64,000 nucleotides of DNA, taken from the NCBI GenBank assembly GCA_020633205.1, contig JACKEB010000012.1:806001-870000 (forward strand), in the 5' to 3' direction. Made by a program: the position numbers and the translations under genes. A model generated the notes under the pieces. That model did no database searches, had not been told where the DNA came from, and saw only the letters and a program-made list of their open reading frames with translations. Source of the DNA: Polyangiaceae bacterium. Lineage in GTDB: Bacteria > Myxococcota_A > Polyangia > Polyangiales > Polyangiaceae. Shown in pieces: positions 35,182 to 43,647 of this stretch (position 1 is the first letter of the stretch; each line of letters starts with the position of its first letter).

Positions 35182-36501
35182 GTGGCAAGAGAGCGCCCCG
35201 CTTACTTTGCGATTGATCTGTCGCTGGGCGGAGAGAAGAGCCTTGCTAGGCTGCGCCCCCACGTGGCCACCATCCCCTCGGAACTGCCTGCCGGCGCGCG
35301 CGTCCATCACCCGCAGAACGCTGCCAAGCCGCTCGCGCCCCAGGCGATCGTGGCCGCTCTGGTGGCCCGGGCGCCCGAGCTCGGGCTGTCTCAGCTCGCC
35401 GTCACCTCGGCGGAGCCTCTAGAGCAAGCGGATGCCAACTGGCAGAGGTGGCTCAAAGCCGGCCACCACGGGGAGATGGACTACCTTGGTGACGGCGAAC
35501 GCGCGGATCCTCGCGCGTTAATGCCCACCGCCAAGAGCGTGATCTGCGTGGCGATGCCTTACGCGACGAACGCCTCGCTGATCCCCGCCGAGCGCCTCTT
35601 GTCGGGCGCGGGTTCGGATACCCCGAGAGGTCAAGTGGCTGCCTACGCCCAGGGCCGGGACTACCATCCCTTGCTTTGGAACCGACTGCTCGCTTTGGGT
35701 GATTTCCTCGCGGATCTTGCGGCTCGGCCCATCCTGGCGCGACCCTGCGTGGACACGGCGCCGCTGCTCGAACGCGCCATCGCGGCTCGCGCCGGGCTCG
35801 GTTTCGTGGGCAAGAATGGCTTGGTCATCGCCCCGGGGGGGAGCAGCTTGCTGCTCTTGGGAGAGCTCTTGGTCGACTTCGACCTGCCAGTGGGCGCGCC
35901 GATAAAGGACCGTTGCGGGGAGTGCACGAAGTGTCTCGACGCTTGCCCCACGGCAGCGTTCGTCGGCCCCTACATCCTCGACGCCACGCGCTGTATCTCC
36001 TACCTGACGATTGAGCTGCAAGACGCCATCCCTCGGGAGCTGCGAGCGCCCATTGGGACCCGAGTCTTCGGTTGTGACGTCTGCCAGACGGTGTGTCCCT
36101 TCAACGGCTCGAGCGCTCGCGCCCGTGCCGGCTGCGCCCCGGAGCTCGCGTCCACGCGGGACGGCTTGTCCCTGATAGAGCTATTGGAACTGGGAGCGTC
36201 TCGCTACCGCAGCGTGGTCCGACGCACCGCTTTGCGCCGCGTGAGTCGGGTTCAGCTCGCGCGAAATGCGGCCGTTGCGTTGGGTAACCTCGGGGACAGG
36301 CAACATAAGGGCGCGCTGTTTCGCGCCGCCGCGCAACACTCCAGCCCGATGGTGCGGGAACACGCCGCCTGGGCCTTGGGGCGCCTTGGCGCGGAAAGCG
36401 AGCTGAGGACCCTGAGCGCCAGCGGGCAACCGGAGGCCGTACGTGTGGAAGCCTGTCGCAGCCTTGCCGAACTGCTTGACCGAGCCGCCGACGCCACGTA
36501 A
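35182..36501 (+). CDS. queG: Epoxyqueuosine reductase
   Basis: Reduces epoxyqueuosine to queuosine in tRNA wobble positions, using cobalamin and two [4Fe-4S] clusters. Motifs: CGECTKCLDACPTAAF and CDVCQTVCPFNG for the clusters, the GFVGKNGLVIAPGGSS region of the catalytic core, and a C-terminal HEAT-like stretch (AAVALGNLGDRQHKGALFRAA and HAAWALGRLG). From GTG 35182 the product has 439 residues, about 60 more than E. coli QueG. An in-frame GTG at 35350 would give ~383 residues and the usual length, so the start is uncertain. Confidence 0.93.
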   Translation: MARERPAYFAIDLSLGGEKSLARLRPHVATIPSELPAGARVHHPQNAAKPLAPQAIVAALVARAPELGLSQLAVTSAEPLEQADANWQRWLKAGHHGEMDYLGDGERADPRALMPTAKSVICVAMPYATNASLIPAERLLSGAGSDTPRGQVAAYAQGRDYHPLLWNRLLALGDFLADLAARPILARPCVDTAPLLERAIAARAGLGFVGKNGLVIAPGGSSLLLLGELLVDFDLPVGAPIKDRCGECTKCLDACPTAAFVGPYILDATRCISYLTIELQDAIPRELRAPIGTRVFGCDVCQTVCPFNGSSARARAGCAPELASTRDGLSLIELLELGASRYRSVVRRTALRRVSRVQLARNAAVALGNLGDRQHKGALFRAAAQHSSPMVREHAAWALGRLGAESELRTLSASGQPEAVRVEACRSLAELLDRAADAT

Positions 36502-36576
36502 CTCATTTGTTCGATGCGAGGGAACGAGGGGGTCAAGTCCAGCAGCGGTCGCTCTCAGGGCGGGAGTCCTGGGGTG

Positions 36577-36900
36577 ATGAGCTGGCTGCGAGCACGCACC
36601 GGCGGAATCATGCCGTGGCTTGCAGTCGGTACACTGCTCGGCGTTTTGTTCGTCACCGCTCCGGCAGCTGCCGATCTCCCCACACCCGAGGAAGAAGCGC
36701 AGCGAGCGGCTCCGGTTGCGGCTCAGGTCGGCGACACGAGTCAGCTGCCCGAGTCGGAGGCGCCGCCAGTCGTGACCCCAGCGGGTCATAGCAAGCGGCC
36801 TGTCTTCATGGCGCTGCTGGCGGTCGGGTTCCTAATCTTCGCGGGCGTAGTCGGGGCCAACGACAAGGTCGACGGCGACAAACCGAAGCCCGCGCTCTAA
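36577..36900 (+). CDS. Small membrane protein of unknown function
   Basis: A 107-residue product from ATG 36577, which has GGGAG about ten bases upstream. A signal or TM segment at ~12-32 (MPWLAVGTLLGVLFVTAPAAA) is followed by an acidic loop and a second TM near residues 72-93 (VFMALLAVGFLIFAGVVGA). No family recognised. It follows queG by 75 bp. Confidence 0.6.
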   Translation: MSWLRARTGGIMPWLAVGTLLGVLFVTAPAAADLPTPEEEAQRAAPVAAQVGDTSQLPESEAPPVVTPAGHSKRPVFMALLAVGFLIFAGVVGANDKVDGDKPKPAL

Positions 36901-36930
36901 GGCGGCGAGTTCTCAGGCCGAGAAAGTGGC

Positions 36931-36959
36931 GGAAGCGGGTTGGTATCAGCGCCGCTTCC
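36931..36959. terminator. Weak hairpin between convergent genes
   Basis: ggaagcgg and ccgcttcc are separated by 13 bases, between the stops of the small membrane-protein gene and the dienelactone-hydrolase gene. No T-run. Confidence 0.35.
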
Positions 36960-37052
36960 ACGGTCGTTCGAACGGTCCAGTTTACCGCCCCATCGTTTCC
37001 GCACGGCTAAACGACGGTGCGGTTAAACAACGGGGCGCCGAGCGACGGGGCC

Positions 37053-37715
37053 TCAGGCGAGGGTGCGCTTGAAGAAGTCCACGGCGCGGTCCCACGCTTG
37101 CTTCGCACAAGCCGCGTCGTAAACCTCCGGACGCTTCTCGTTCATGAATGCGTGCTGCGCATCGTAGCGGAATAGCTCGTAGTTCACTCCACCCGCCTTG
37201 AAGTCGGCCTCCAAGCCGTTCACTGCGTCGGGGGTACACCAGTCGTCGATGTTGGCGAAGTGGCACTGCACCGGGATCTTGATCGTCTTGGGGTCAGCCA
37301 CTGCAGCCGGTGGGATCCCGTAAAAGCACGCGCCCGCCGTCATGCCGTTCACCCGCACCGCGCTGAGCAGTGTAAGCGCGCCGCCCATGCAGAACCCAGC
37401 GACCCCCACCTTGGTGCCAGCTTCCCCGAGGAAAGAAACCGCGCCCTGGATGTCCTGCTCTGCGGCATCGAGGAAGTTCAACTCTCCCATCATGTGGTTC
37501 GCCTCGTCCCCATCCTTGGCGATCTTCCCGCGGTACAGATCGGGAACGAGCGCGCGGAAACCCGCATCTGCCATGCGATCCGCAAGCCCTTTCATCTGAT
37601 CGTTGAGGCCCCACCACTCCTGAATCAGCACCACCCCTGGGGCACCGGCGGCTCCGGTGACATATCCGGGACAACTCTGCCCATCGGGGCGCTTGAACTC
37701 AATCGACTCACCCAT
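37053..37715 (-). CDS. Dienelactone hydrolase family protein
   Basis: A 220-residue alpha/beta hydrolase. The catalytic set is visible: nucleophile Cys in GVAGFCMGG, Asp in NIDDW, His in AQHAFMN, and the family's Glu in IQEWWGL. These match carboxymethylenebutenolidase, but many family members act on other lactones or esters, so the substrate is unknown. No aromatic-degradation genes lie nearby. Confidence 0.92.
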   Translation of the reverse strand: MGESIEFKRPDGQSCPGYVTGAAGAPGVVLIQEWWGLNDQMKGLADRMADAGFRALVPDLYRGKIAKDGDEANHMMGELNFLDAAEQDIQGAVSFLGEAGTKVGVAGFCMGGALTLLSAVRVNGMTAGACFYGIPPAAVADPKTIKIPVQCHFANIDDWCTPDAVNGLEADFKAGGVNYELFRYDAQHAFMNEKRPEVYDAACAKQAWDRAVDFFKRTLA

Positions 37716-37968
37716 GCCTTGTCTCCTCCTTGCGGCTTGGCTCGCGTTCCTCGAACCCGGGCGCAGCCTACACGCGAGCCCTGGCGGCGCCCAGCCCGGC
37801 CAACCAGCCCGCGACGTTCCGTTTGGGAACTCAGCGCCGAGACTCTTGCCACCACGAGCGGCTGAGGCGTTCGTGCGGAGCGCTCCTCAGCGGCGTAGCC
37901 CGGCTCGCGGTGGGCAGCGTTCGCCCTGCGCAGATCGGCACCAATCGGGCTACACTACGAAGCCAGCC

Positions 37969-38700
37969 ATGAGCGAACTCAGCAAGCCCAGTGCAACCGA
38001 CCGCGTACGCAACGAGTGGTTGCGTCGCGTCGAAGCGGAGTACCGGTCCGCTGCCATCACCCAACACCTGACGTTGTGGTTGATACAAATCGGCGCTTCT
38101 CCAGACTTGATCAGCGATGGGCTTCGCATCGTGGAGGATGAGCTGGCCCACGCCGAGCTGAGCCATGAGGTGTACGTCGACGGCGGCGGCGCCGAGCCTC
38201 CCCACATTGTGCGGGAGTCACTGGCGCTGCCGCGCTGCCCCGGAGACCCTCTCGAACTCGATGTGCTCCGCGCAGGGGTTGATATCTTCTGCCTCGGGGA
38301 AACGGTCGCGGTCCCACTGTTCAAGGAGCTCCGCGACAAGTGCACCGTCCCGAGCGCTAAAAAGACCCTCGATCGCGTGCTGAAGGATGAGGTCCGGCAT
38401 CGGGATTTCGGTTGGACCCTGCTCGCCTGGCTGATGGATTCGCCGCGGGAACCCGAGTATCGGCGCCTCATCGAACACGAGCTGCCGCGCATGTTCGGCC
38501 GCATTCGCCGCCTCTATTCGCCGACGCTGGCGCAAAAGGATCGCGAGATGGCGGATCAAGAGCGCGCCTGGGGGTTGATGCCCAGCGCGCGCTACGGGGA
38601 GATCCTCCAACGCGCCCTTGAGCGGGACTACATCCCCCGCTTCAAGGAGCACGGGCTGGATGCTCAAGCGGCTTGGGACGCTTCGCAGGCGCCGAGCTGA
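37969..38700 (+). CDS. Ferritin-like domain protein
   Basis: A 243-residue helical protein from ATG 37969 (MSELSKPSA). Two carboxylate/His motifs fit a di-iron four-helix bundle: EDELAHAELSHE (~43-54) and DEVRHRDFGW (~141-150), with a further Glu in the helix containing CLGETVAV. No signal or membrane segment. Such proteins include ferritin-like oxidases and hydroxylases. The start excludes an upstream in-frame extension that has poor composition and would overlap the opposite-strand gene. Confidence 0.8.
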   Translation: MSELSKPSATDRVRNEWLRRVEAEYRSAAITQHLTLWLIQIGASPDLISDGLRIVEDELAHAELSHEVYVDGGGAEPPHIVRESLALPRCPGDPLELDVLRAGVDIFCLGETVAVPLFKELRDKCTVPSAKKTLDRVLKDEVRHRDFGWTLLAWLMDSPREPEYRRLIEHELPRMFGRIRRLYSPTLAQKDREMADQERAWGLMPSARYGEILQRALERDYIPRFKEHGLDAQAAWDASQAPS

Positions 38701-38782
38701 GTCGAGCGGTCTGATATCGGCGGAGTTTCGCCCGCGGTTTGCCCTAATCACCTGGGACACTAAGCTGTGAGCGGGGTTCGGG

Positions 38783-39907
38783 ATGAAACACGCACAGGTC
38801 CTACTCAGCGCTCTTTTCTTTGGGTTAGGGGCAGTCGCTTGCTCTAGCGACGACGGGCCTTCCGGCGGTGGCGCGGGAACGGCAGGCGCCGGCGGTTCTG
38901 TAGCGGGCGCTAGCGGGGCGGCGGGCGCGGCTGGCGGCGGAGCCGGCGGCACAGCGGCCGCGGCAGGCAGCGCCGGCACGGCAGGCAGCGCCGGCACAGC
39001 GGGCAGCGCCGGCACAGCAGGCAGCGCGGGCTATCCCCCGCGCCTCAGCGAGACCGGGCTCTACGCCGACATCGCGAGCGATACGCTCGCGCAAGGCGTT
39101 CAGGCTTTCGAGCCACAGTTCAAGCTCTGGACTGACGGCGCGACCAAGCGCCGTTGGGTCTACCTCCCCGACGGCGCCCAAGTTGACACCAGCGACCCAG
39201 ACTACTGGGTGTATCCCCAGGGTACCAAGCTCTGGAAGGAGTTCACCCGCGGGAGTATCCGGGTAGAAACCCGCTTGCTCGAGAAGACCGCGAGCGGGTG
39301 GACAATGATCGCGTACCAGTGGCAAGACGACCAGCTCGATGCGTTGCCTGTGCCCGATGGCATAGAGAACGCTTCCGCTACGGACCACGACATCCCGAGC
39401 GTCAACCAGTGCCACCAATGCCACAACAACCTGCCGGATCGCTCTCTCGGCTTCACCCAGATCCAGCTCGCGCACTCCGGTCCGGGGTTGACGCTTCAGG
39501 GTCTAGTTGACGCCAATCGCCTCACCAACCCGCCAAGTAGCCAGCCGGTGGTTCCCGGAGACGCCACCGCGCAAGCTGCCCTGGGCTACCTCCACGCAAA
39601 CTGCGGGATGTGCCACAACCCGAAGTCGGCGACGTTCTTCCGTGTGGATATGGATCTGTGGTTGAGAGATGGCACCCTGAGCAGCGTTGAAACGACGCCG
39701 ACGTATCTCACCACGGTCAACGTCACGCCCTTTGAAGGGATCCCAACTGGAAGCACCGCGCGCATCGCTCCAAAGGACCCGACCCACAGCGCTGTTCTCG
39801 GACGCATGAAGAGTCGCGAGCTCTCGGTCGCCATGCCACCCATTGGTACGGAAGACGTCGACGACTCCGGCGTCGCGGCGGTAGAAGCCTGGATCAACGC
39901 CCTCTAA
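38783..39907 (+). CDS. Di-haem cytochrome c-like lipoprotein
   Basis: A 374-residue exported protein: lipoprotein signal with Cys20 (AVAC), then an Ala/Gly/Ser/Thr-rich linker of ~60 residues containing repeated GSAGTA units, then the functional region. Two c-type haem motifs are present, CHQCH (Cys210) and CGMCH (Cys274). The C-terminus has MPPIGTEDVDDSGVAAVEAWI, like the C-terminal element of PSCyt1-type cytochrome modules. The N-terminal half of the mature protein is unassigned. It probably faces the periplasm or cell surface. Confidence 0.87.
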   Translation: MKHAQVLLSALFFGLGAVACSSDDGPSGGGAGTAGAGGSVAGASGAAGAAGGGAGGTAAAAGSAGTAGSAGTAGSAGTAGSAGYPPRLSETGLYADIASDTLAQGVQAFEPQFKLWTDGATKRRWVYLPDGAQVDTSDPDYWVYPQGTKLWKEFTRGSIRVETRLLEKTASGWTMIAYQWQDDQLDALPVPDGIENASATDHDIPSVNQCHQCHNNLPDRSLGFTQIQLAHSGPGLTLQGLVDANRLTNPPSSQPVVPGDATAQAALGYLHANCGMCHNPKSATFFRVDMDLWLRDGTLSSVETTPTYLTTVNVTPFEGIPTGSTARIAPKDPTHSAVLGRMKSRELSVAMPPIGTEDVDDSGVAAVEAWINAL

Positions 39908-40010
39908 GGACTTGGGCCTGGCGCAAACGAACGGATGGCACGCGACTCAGTTGCCTTCAACTGAGCCGCCGGAGCGTCCCGGGGCCAGGCGTACGCGCGG
40001 CAAATGCAAG

Positions 40011-40038
40011 GAGGCCGGAAGCGCTACCTTCCGGCCTC
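40011..40038. terminator. Hairpin between convergent genes
   Basis: A perfect 11-bp inverted repeat (gaggccggaag / cttccggcctc, 6-base loop) in the 230-bp gap between the cytochrome-like gene and the kinase gene. No T-run follows in either direction. Confidence 0.6.
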
Positions 40039-40068
40039 AGATCAGGTCGCGTGGTTATCCGACCCAGG

Positions 40069-40140
40069 CGACCCTGCTGAATCAGCCGACCCTGCTGAAT
40101 CAGCCGACCCTGCTGAATCAGCCGACCCTGCCGAACCAGC
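40069..40140. repeat. Four copies of an 18-bp repeat next to the kinase stop
   Basis: Unit cgaccctgctgaatcagc, three exact copies and one variant, in direct succession. The array ends at the last base of the kinase stop codon on the minus strand. It codes for nothing recognisable. Confidence 0.9.
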
Positions 40141-41549
40141 TACAGCGTGGGACGGATGATGCGGTTACCGGACTTCGTCGGCTCGTTGCCAGCAGCTGGT
40201 TTGGACGATGGCTTTGGAGTCGCCGCAGGCCTCGGCACATAAGGTGCGGCCACCCGCGGCTTCTCCTCCGGCTTTTCTTCGGGCTTGTCCTCAGCCACCT
40301 TCTCTTCAGGCTTTTCTTCGGGCTTGTCCTCAGTCGCCTTCTCTTCAGGCTTTTCTTCGGGCTTGTCCTCAGTCGCCTTCTCTTCAGGCTTTTCTTGGGT
40401 GGTGGTTTCAGGCTGTGTGGGTGCCGGCGGCGTCTCCTGGGCGGCCGCAGCGTCTCCCCCGGATAGCTTCATTGCAGCGAAGCCGCCGCCACCCAACAAA
40501 ACGACCGCGGCGATTGCTGCGCCGACGATCAGCCCGGTGTTGGACTTCTTCGGCTGGCTCTCCCCCGCCCAGGCACCCTGGGTCCCGGCGAGCGCGGGGT
40601 TCGCCGGAGGCGGAGCGGCTTGAGGCAAACTCGCCATGGCGGGCCGAGGTCCCGTCAGGTCCGCCGCAGCCATGGGCATCGAGACACGTCCGCTCGCCCA
40701 TCCCTCGATCGCGCTCTGGAATTCCTTTGCCGTCTGGAAACGATGTGCCGGCTCGCGCGCCATGGCGCGCCGAATGATTTCAGCGAAGCCGCGATCGATC
40801 TCCGGAACCAACTGCTCGAGCGGAGGCGGCTCTTCGAGCACGATCTTGAAGAGGAGCTCGTTGAACGTGTCCGCGTTGAAGGGGACCTGCCCGGTCGCAC
40901 ACTCGTAGAGAATCACGCCCACGGAATACAGGTCGGCGCGTTGGTCCATGCCCTTGGCGCCCTTCGCCTGCTCGGGCGACATGTAGTACGGCGTGCCCAT
41001 CACCGCACCGGTGCGGGTCATGGAGAAACCGCTTTCGTTCCCCAGCGCGCTGAACTTCGAGATGCCGAAGTCCAGAATCTTCACGAAGTCCGTCTGCCCC
41101 GCGTGAGACGTCAAGACGAACACGTTGTCCGGCTTGAGGTCGCGATGGATGATCCCCGCGGAATGAGCGGCTTGGAGACCCTCGAGCAACTGGTACGCAA
41201 TGGGATAGATCTGCTCCGGCGTGAGCCGACCGACCTTACGGATACGGTCGCTCAGGCTATCCCCATCCATGAACTCCATGACCATGTAGCGATCGCCGTC
41301 AGGCAAGTCGCCAAGGTCGAGCACCTCTACGATGTGCTGTGAGCCGATCCGCCCGGCCGCTTGGGCTTCACGTTCGAAGCGTTGAACGGCGTCGGCGTTT
41401 TCGGCGACGCCAGAGTGCAACACCTTGATCGCAACACGGCGGTGGATGCGGGTGTTCTCGCCTTCGTAGACAGCGCCCATACCACCTTCGCCGAGTAGTC
41501 GAACGATGCGGTACTTGCCGTCAATGATGTCGCCGGTGCTTAGGGACAT
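40140..41549 (-). CDS. Transmembrane Ser/Thr protein kinase (PknB-like)
   Basis: A 469-residue kinase with an N-terminal catalytic domain at ~10-275: GEGGMGAVYEG glycine loop, VAIKVLH, the HRDLKPDN catalytic loop, DFGISK, and GTPYYMSPEQ. A TM helix follows at ~338-360 (GLIVGAAIAAVVLLGGGGFAAM). The extracytoplasmic tail of ~110 residues is a Lys/Glu/Pro-rich repeat (KPEEKPEEKATED, 13 residues), without PASTA domains. The repeat is encoded by a 39-bp tandem unit. It is an RD kinase and should autophosphorylate. Confidence 0.95.
   Translation of the reverse strand: MSLSTGDIIDGKYRIVRLLGEGGMGAVYEGENTRIHRRVAIKVLHSGVAENADAVQRFEREAQAAGRIGSQHIVEVLDLGDLPDGDRYMVMEFMDGDSLSDRIRKVGRLTPEQIYPIAYQLLEGLQAAHSAGIIHRDLKPDNVFVLTSHAGQTDFVKILDFGISKFSALGNESGFSMTRTGAVMGTPYYMSPEQAKGAKGMDQRADLYSVGVILYECATGQVPFNADTFNELLFKIVLEEPPPLEQLVPEIDRGFAEIIRRAMAREPAHRFQTAKEFQSAIEGWASGRVSMPMAAADLTGPRPAMASLPQAAPPPANPALAGTQGAWAGESQPKKSNTGLIVGAAIAAVVLLGGGGFAAMKLSGGDAAAAQETPPAPTQPETTTQEKPEEKATEDKPEEKPEEKATEDKPEEKPEEKVAEDKPEEKPEEKPRVAAPYVPRPAATPKPSSKPAAGNEPTKSGNRIIRPTL
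40261..40400. repeat. 39-bp tandem repeat in the kinase tail
   Basis: Three copies and part of a fourth of a 39-bp unit (positions 40261-40299, 40300-40338, 40339-40377, then partial) coding for a 13-residue Lys/Glu/Pro-rich block. The unit keeps frame. Confidence 0.85.
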
Positions 41550-41984
41550 GGTTGCCTCGGTTCAAAACGAACGTTTCATGCTGGGATGGAGCGGAGACCT
41601 GATGCAGCACCAGGCAGTGCTCCTGCACGAAACCCATGAAGTTTACGCTCCACTGGTCCTAGGAGGCTAGCACGGTCCACCACTTCAGGCCCAGAGTCGG
41701 GACTGTACTGTTGTTCCGTGAGTCTGGGTTTCCGTCAAGACCGCTGCCAATTCGTGCTCAGCCCCCGAACTGCCGCGCAGCGGCTGGGGGTTCTCCACCA
41801 GACGTACCGCTGCGCCCAACGGTCTCGCGTGGGCATGAACTCCCACAACTTTTGCTGCGATCTCACCTGCCAAACGCGGGGAAAAAGGCGGGGAAAAAGG
41901 CCGGGAAAAATGTCTGATGGCCAAGCGCTTGAGGCGCCGAGATGCTGTGGAACAGGTACGCCCTGGCCCCACAAAGTGGGTGCG
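41550..41984. other. Intergenic region with a short A-rich tandem repeat
   Basis: About 435 bp upstream of the kinase gene and downstream of the next minus-strand gene. Three copies of a 12-bp unit (cggggaaaaagg) lie at 41877-41912. On the minus strand these give G/C-rich blocks with T-runs, which might help end transcription of the lipoprotein gene at 41985. No gene seen. Confidence 0.5.
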
Positions 41985-43406
41985 TCAGTTGCTTGTACAG
42001 AACTGCTTTGCAGGCGTCTCGACTTCCATCTGGAGCGGCCGCAGGTCCGCCGGCGGGTCCCACGGCGGCGAGGAGTTCGCATCCCGCTCGGTCAACGTGG
42101 GGGAGGTTGCATCTCCGCCCAAAAGGAACGCTCTCAGCTCAAAGTTCGCCTGGTCGCCGCGGGGAAGGATCAGCGTGCGGGTGTACTGGTCGAAGAACAC
42201 GGCACCCACAGGGACGCTCCCGATGCTCTGCCGGAAAGGAGTTCCAGTAGTCGTGCCCGTCGGGATGGCGAAGATGGCGAGCTCTTCCAGGCTTTCGGTC
42301 GCGAAGTAGATCTTGTTGCAAGGGTCCCAGGCAGCACCACGAATGAAGGATCCACCTACCTCGAAGTTCACCGAGCCGTTCACATTGAAGTTGGTCGCGT
42401 TGAACCGCGTCACCTTTCCAGCAGTGTTCGTACTCACACCCTTCACCCAGAGCGGGTCTGGAAAGGCCACCGCGTCGTCGTTCGACGCTTCGACCGCGGA
42501 GATGCTCCCGCCACTCTGGCGAACTTTGCCGATCACCAGAGGAGATCCGGCATAGCCGGGTTTAGGCGATGATGCCGAGAGGCTAGCGCGAACACGCTGA
42601 ACCTCACACATGTTGACGTCCGACCCGTTCTCATCAACCACGCCGTCCGGCGCGCAAGTTGATGACTTGATGAACAGGTTCAAGCTGCCTCCGGCGTCCG
42701 AGCCGTTTGCGCGCGGAATCGCCGCCAGGGGGCTGGCAAAAGTCGGGATGTCCTGAAGGGGTGTCGTCGGCGCAGGGGACTGCGGATTGTCGACATTGAT
42801 CACCGTGAAGCCCTGAGTGGGTGCACTCGCGCCTTCCTTGTAGACGCTCCAGTACAGAACCCGCTTGTTGAGTACGGCGATCACCCCGGCCGGAGCTGGC
42901 ACCGAGGCAGTGCCCTCCTCGTCGAACTCACCACTCGACCGGTTGAAGGTCCACACGTGGAAGGTGTAGAGGTCTGTCGCCCCTCCTTCCTGTGTCCAGA
43001 CATACCAGTACCCAGCTTCTCGGTCGTAGGCGACGAATCCGTTCTTATTCGCGCCGAATTCCTTTCGTGTGAACTCCTCCCCTGTACGGGGGTCGAGCGC
43101 CGCGACCACCAAGCCACGGCCTCCAGCAGTCAGAGTCCCTTCGGCCGCTACCACTACCAGTCCGGGTTCGATCAGGCTGCCCCCGGCGCCAGCCGAGCCG
43201 CCAGTGCCAGCAGTGGCTCCGGCTCCACCGCTTCCGCCACCGCTTGAGCCGCCCTGCCCGGCGGTCCCCCCGCTCGCTCCGCTTCCGCCCGCTCCGGCGG
43301 TAGCTTCCTGCTTCAGGTCGTCGAACGAGTTGATCACCGAACAACCCGAAGCGCCCAAAACGCTGGCCGTCAGCGCGACCGCACACACAAGAGTAAAGGT
43401 TCTCAT
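41985..43406 (-). CDS. Surface lipoprotein, possible beta-propeller, function unknown
   Basis: A 473-residue protein: signal ending near LGASGC, a Gly/Ala/Ser/Thr-rich linker of ~50 residues, then ~390 residues of beta-rich sequence with several segments of the type NxVLYWSVYKEG, FVAYDREAGYWYVW, KIYFATESLEELAIFAIPTG. These recall beta-propeller blades, without a certain match. A few Cys residues (CAPDG, MCEVQ, DPCNK) could form disulfides. It precedes the FnIII genes' convergent gap but lies on the same strand as them. Confidence 0.75.
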   Translation of the reverse strand: MRTFTLVCAVALTASVLGASGCSVINSFDDLKQEATAGAGGSGASGGTAGQGGSSGGGSGGAGATAGTGGSAGAGGSLIEPGLVVVAAEGTLTAGGRGLVVAALDPRTGEEFTRKEFGANKNGFVAYDREAGYWYVWTQEGGATDLYTFHVWTFNRSSGEFDEEGTASVPAPAGVIAVLNKRVLYWSVYKEGASAPTQGFTVINVDNPQSPAPTTPLQDIPTFASPLAAIPRANGSDAGGSLNLFIKSSTCAPDGVVDENGSDVNMCEVQRVRASLSASSPKPGYAGSPLVIGKVRQSGGSISAVEASNDDAVAFPDPLWVKGVSTNTAGKVTRFNATNFNVNGSVNFEVGGSFIRGAAWDPCNKIYFATESLEELAIFAIPTGTTTGTPFRQSIGSVPVGAVFFDQYTRTLILPRGDQANFELRAFLLGGDATSPTLTERDANSSPPWDPPADLRPLQMEVETPAKQFCTSN

Positions 43407-43580
43407 GGCTAAGCTTGAATGTATCTAAGGTGTGGGTGGAGTCGGGAGACATTCTCCCGAACCACACATTTTTTGCGCCCCGCTGGGAGTATAGCGAAAT
43501 GTCGACCGGATCTCCCGTATCCAACGGCTACTAACGCGCTTGGTGATTCGCGGGCGGTCGACTCCTAGATGTCGACGCGT

Positions 43581-43614
43581 CACAGCCCTGAGGAGGTCGC
43601 TCCCCAGGGCTGTG
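43581..43614. terminator. Hairpin downstream of the FnIII gene at 43648
   Basis: A perfect 10-bp inverted repeat (cacagccctg / cagggctgtg) with a 14-base loop, 34 bp past the stop of the minus-strand FnIII gene. No T-run; termination is likely but unproven. Confidence 0.55.
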
Positions 43615-43647
43615 TACAGACGAGCCAATCCTCGGTTTTCTCGGCTC

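Noticed and set aside
41718..42572. A 284-codon plus-strand frame in the 41.7-42.6 kb area
   Set aside because: Overlaps the real minus-strand lipoprotein gene and has no ribosome-binding site or recognisable domain.
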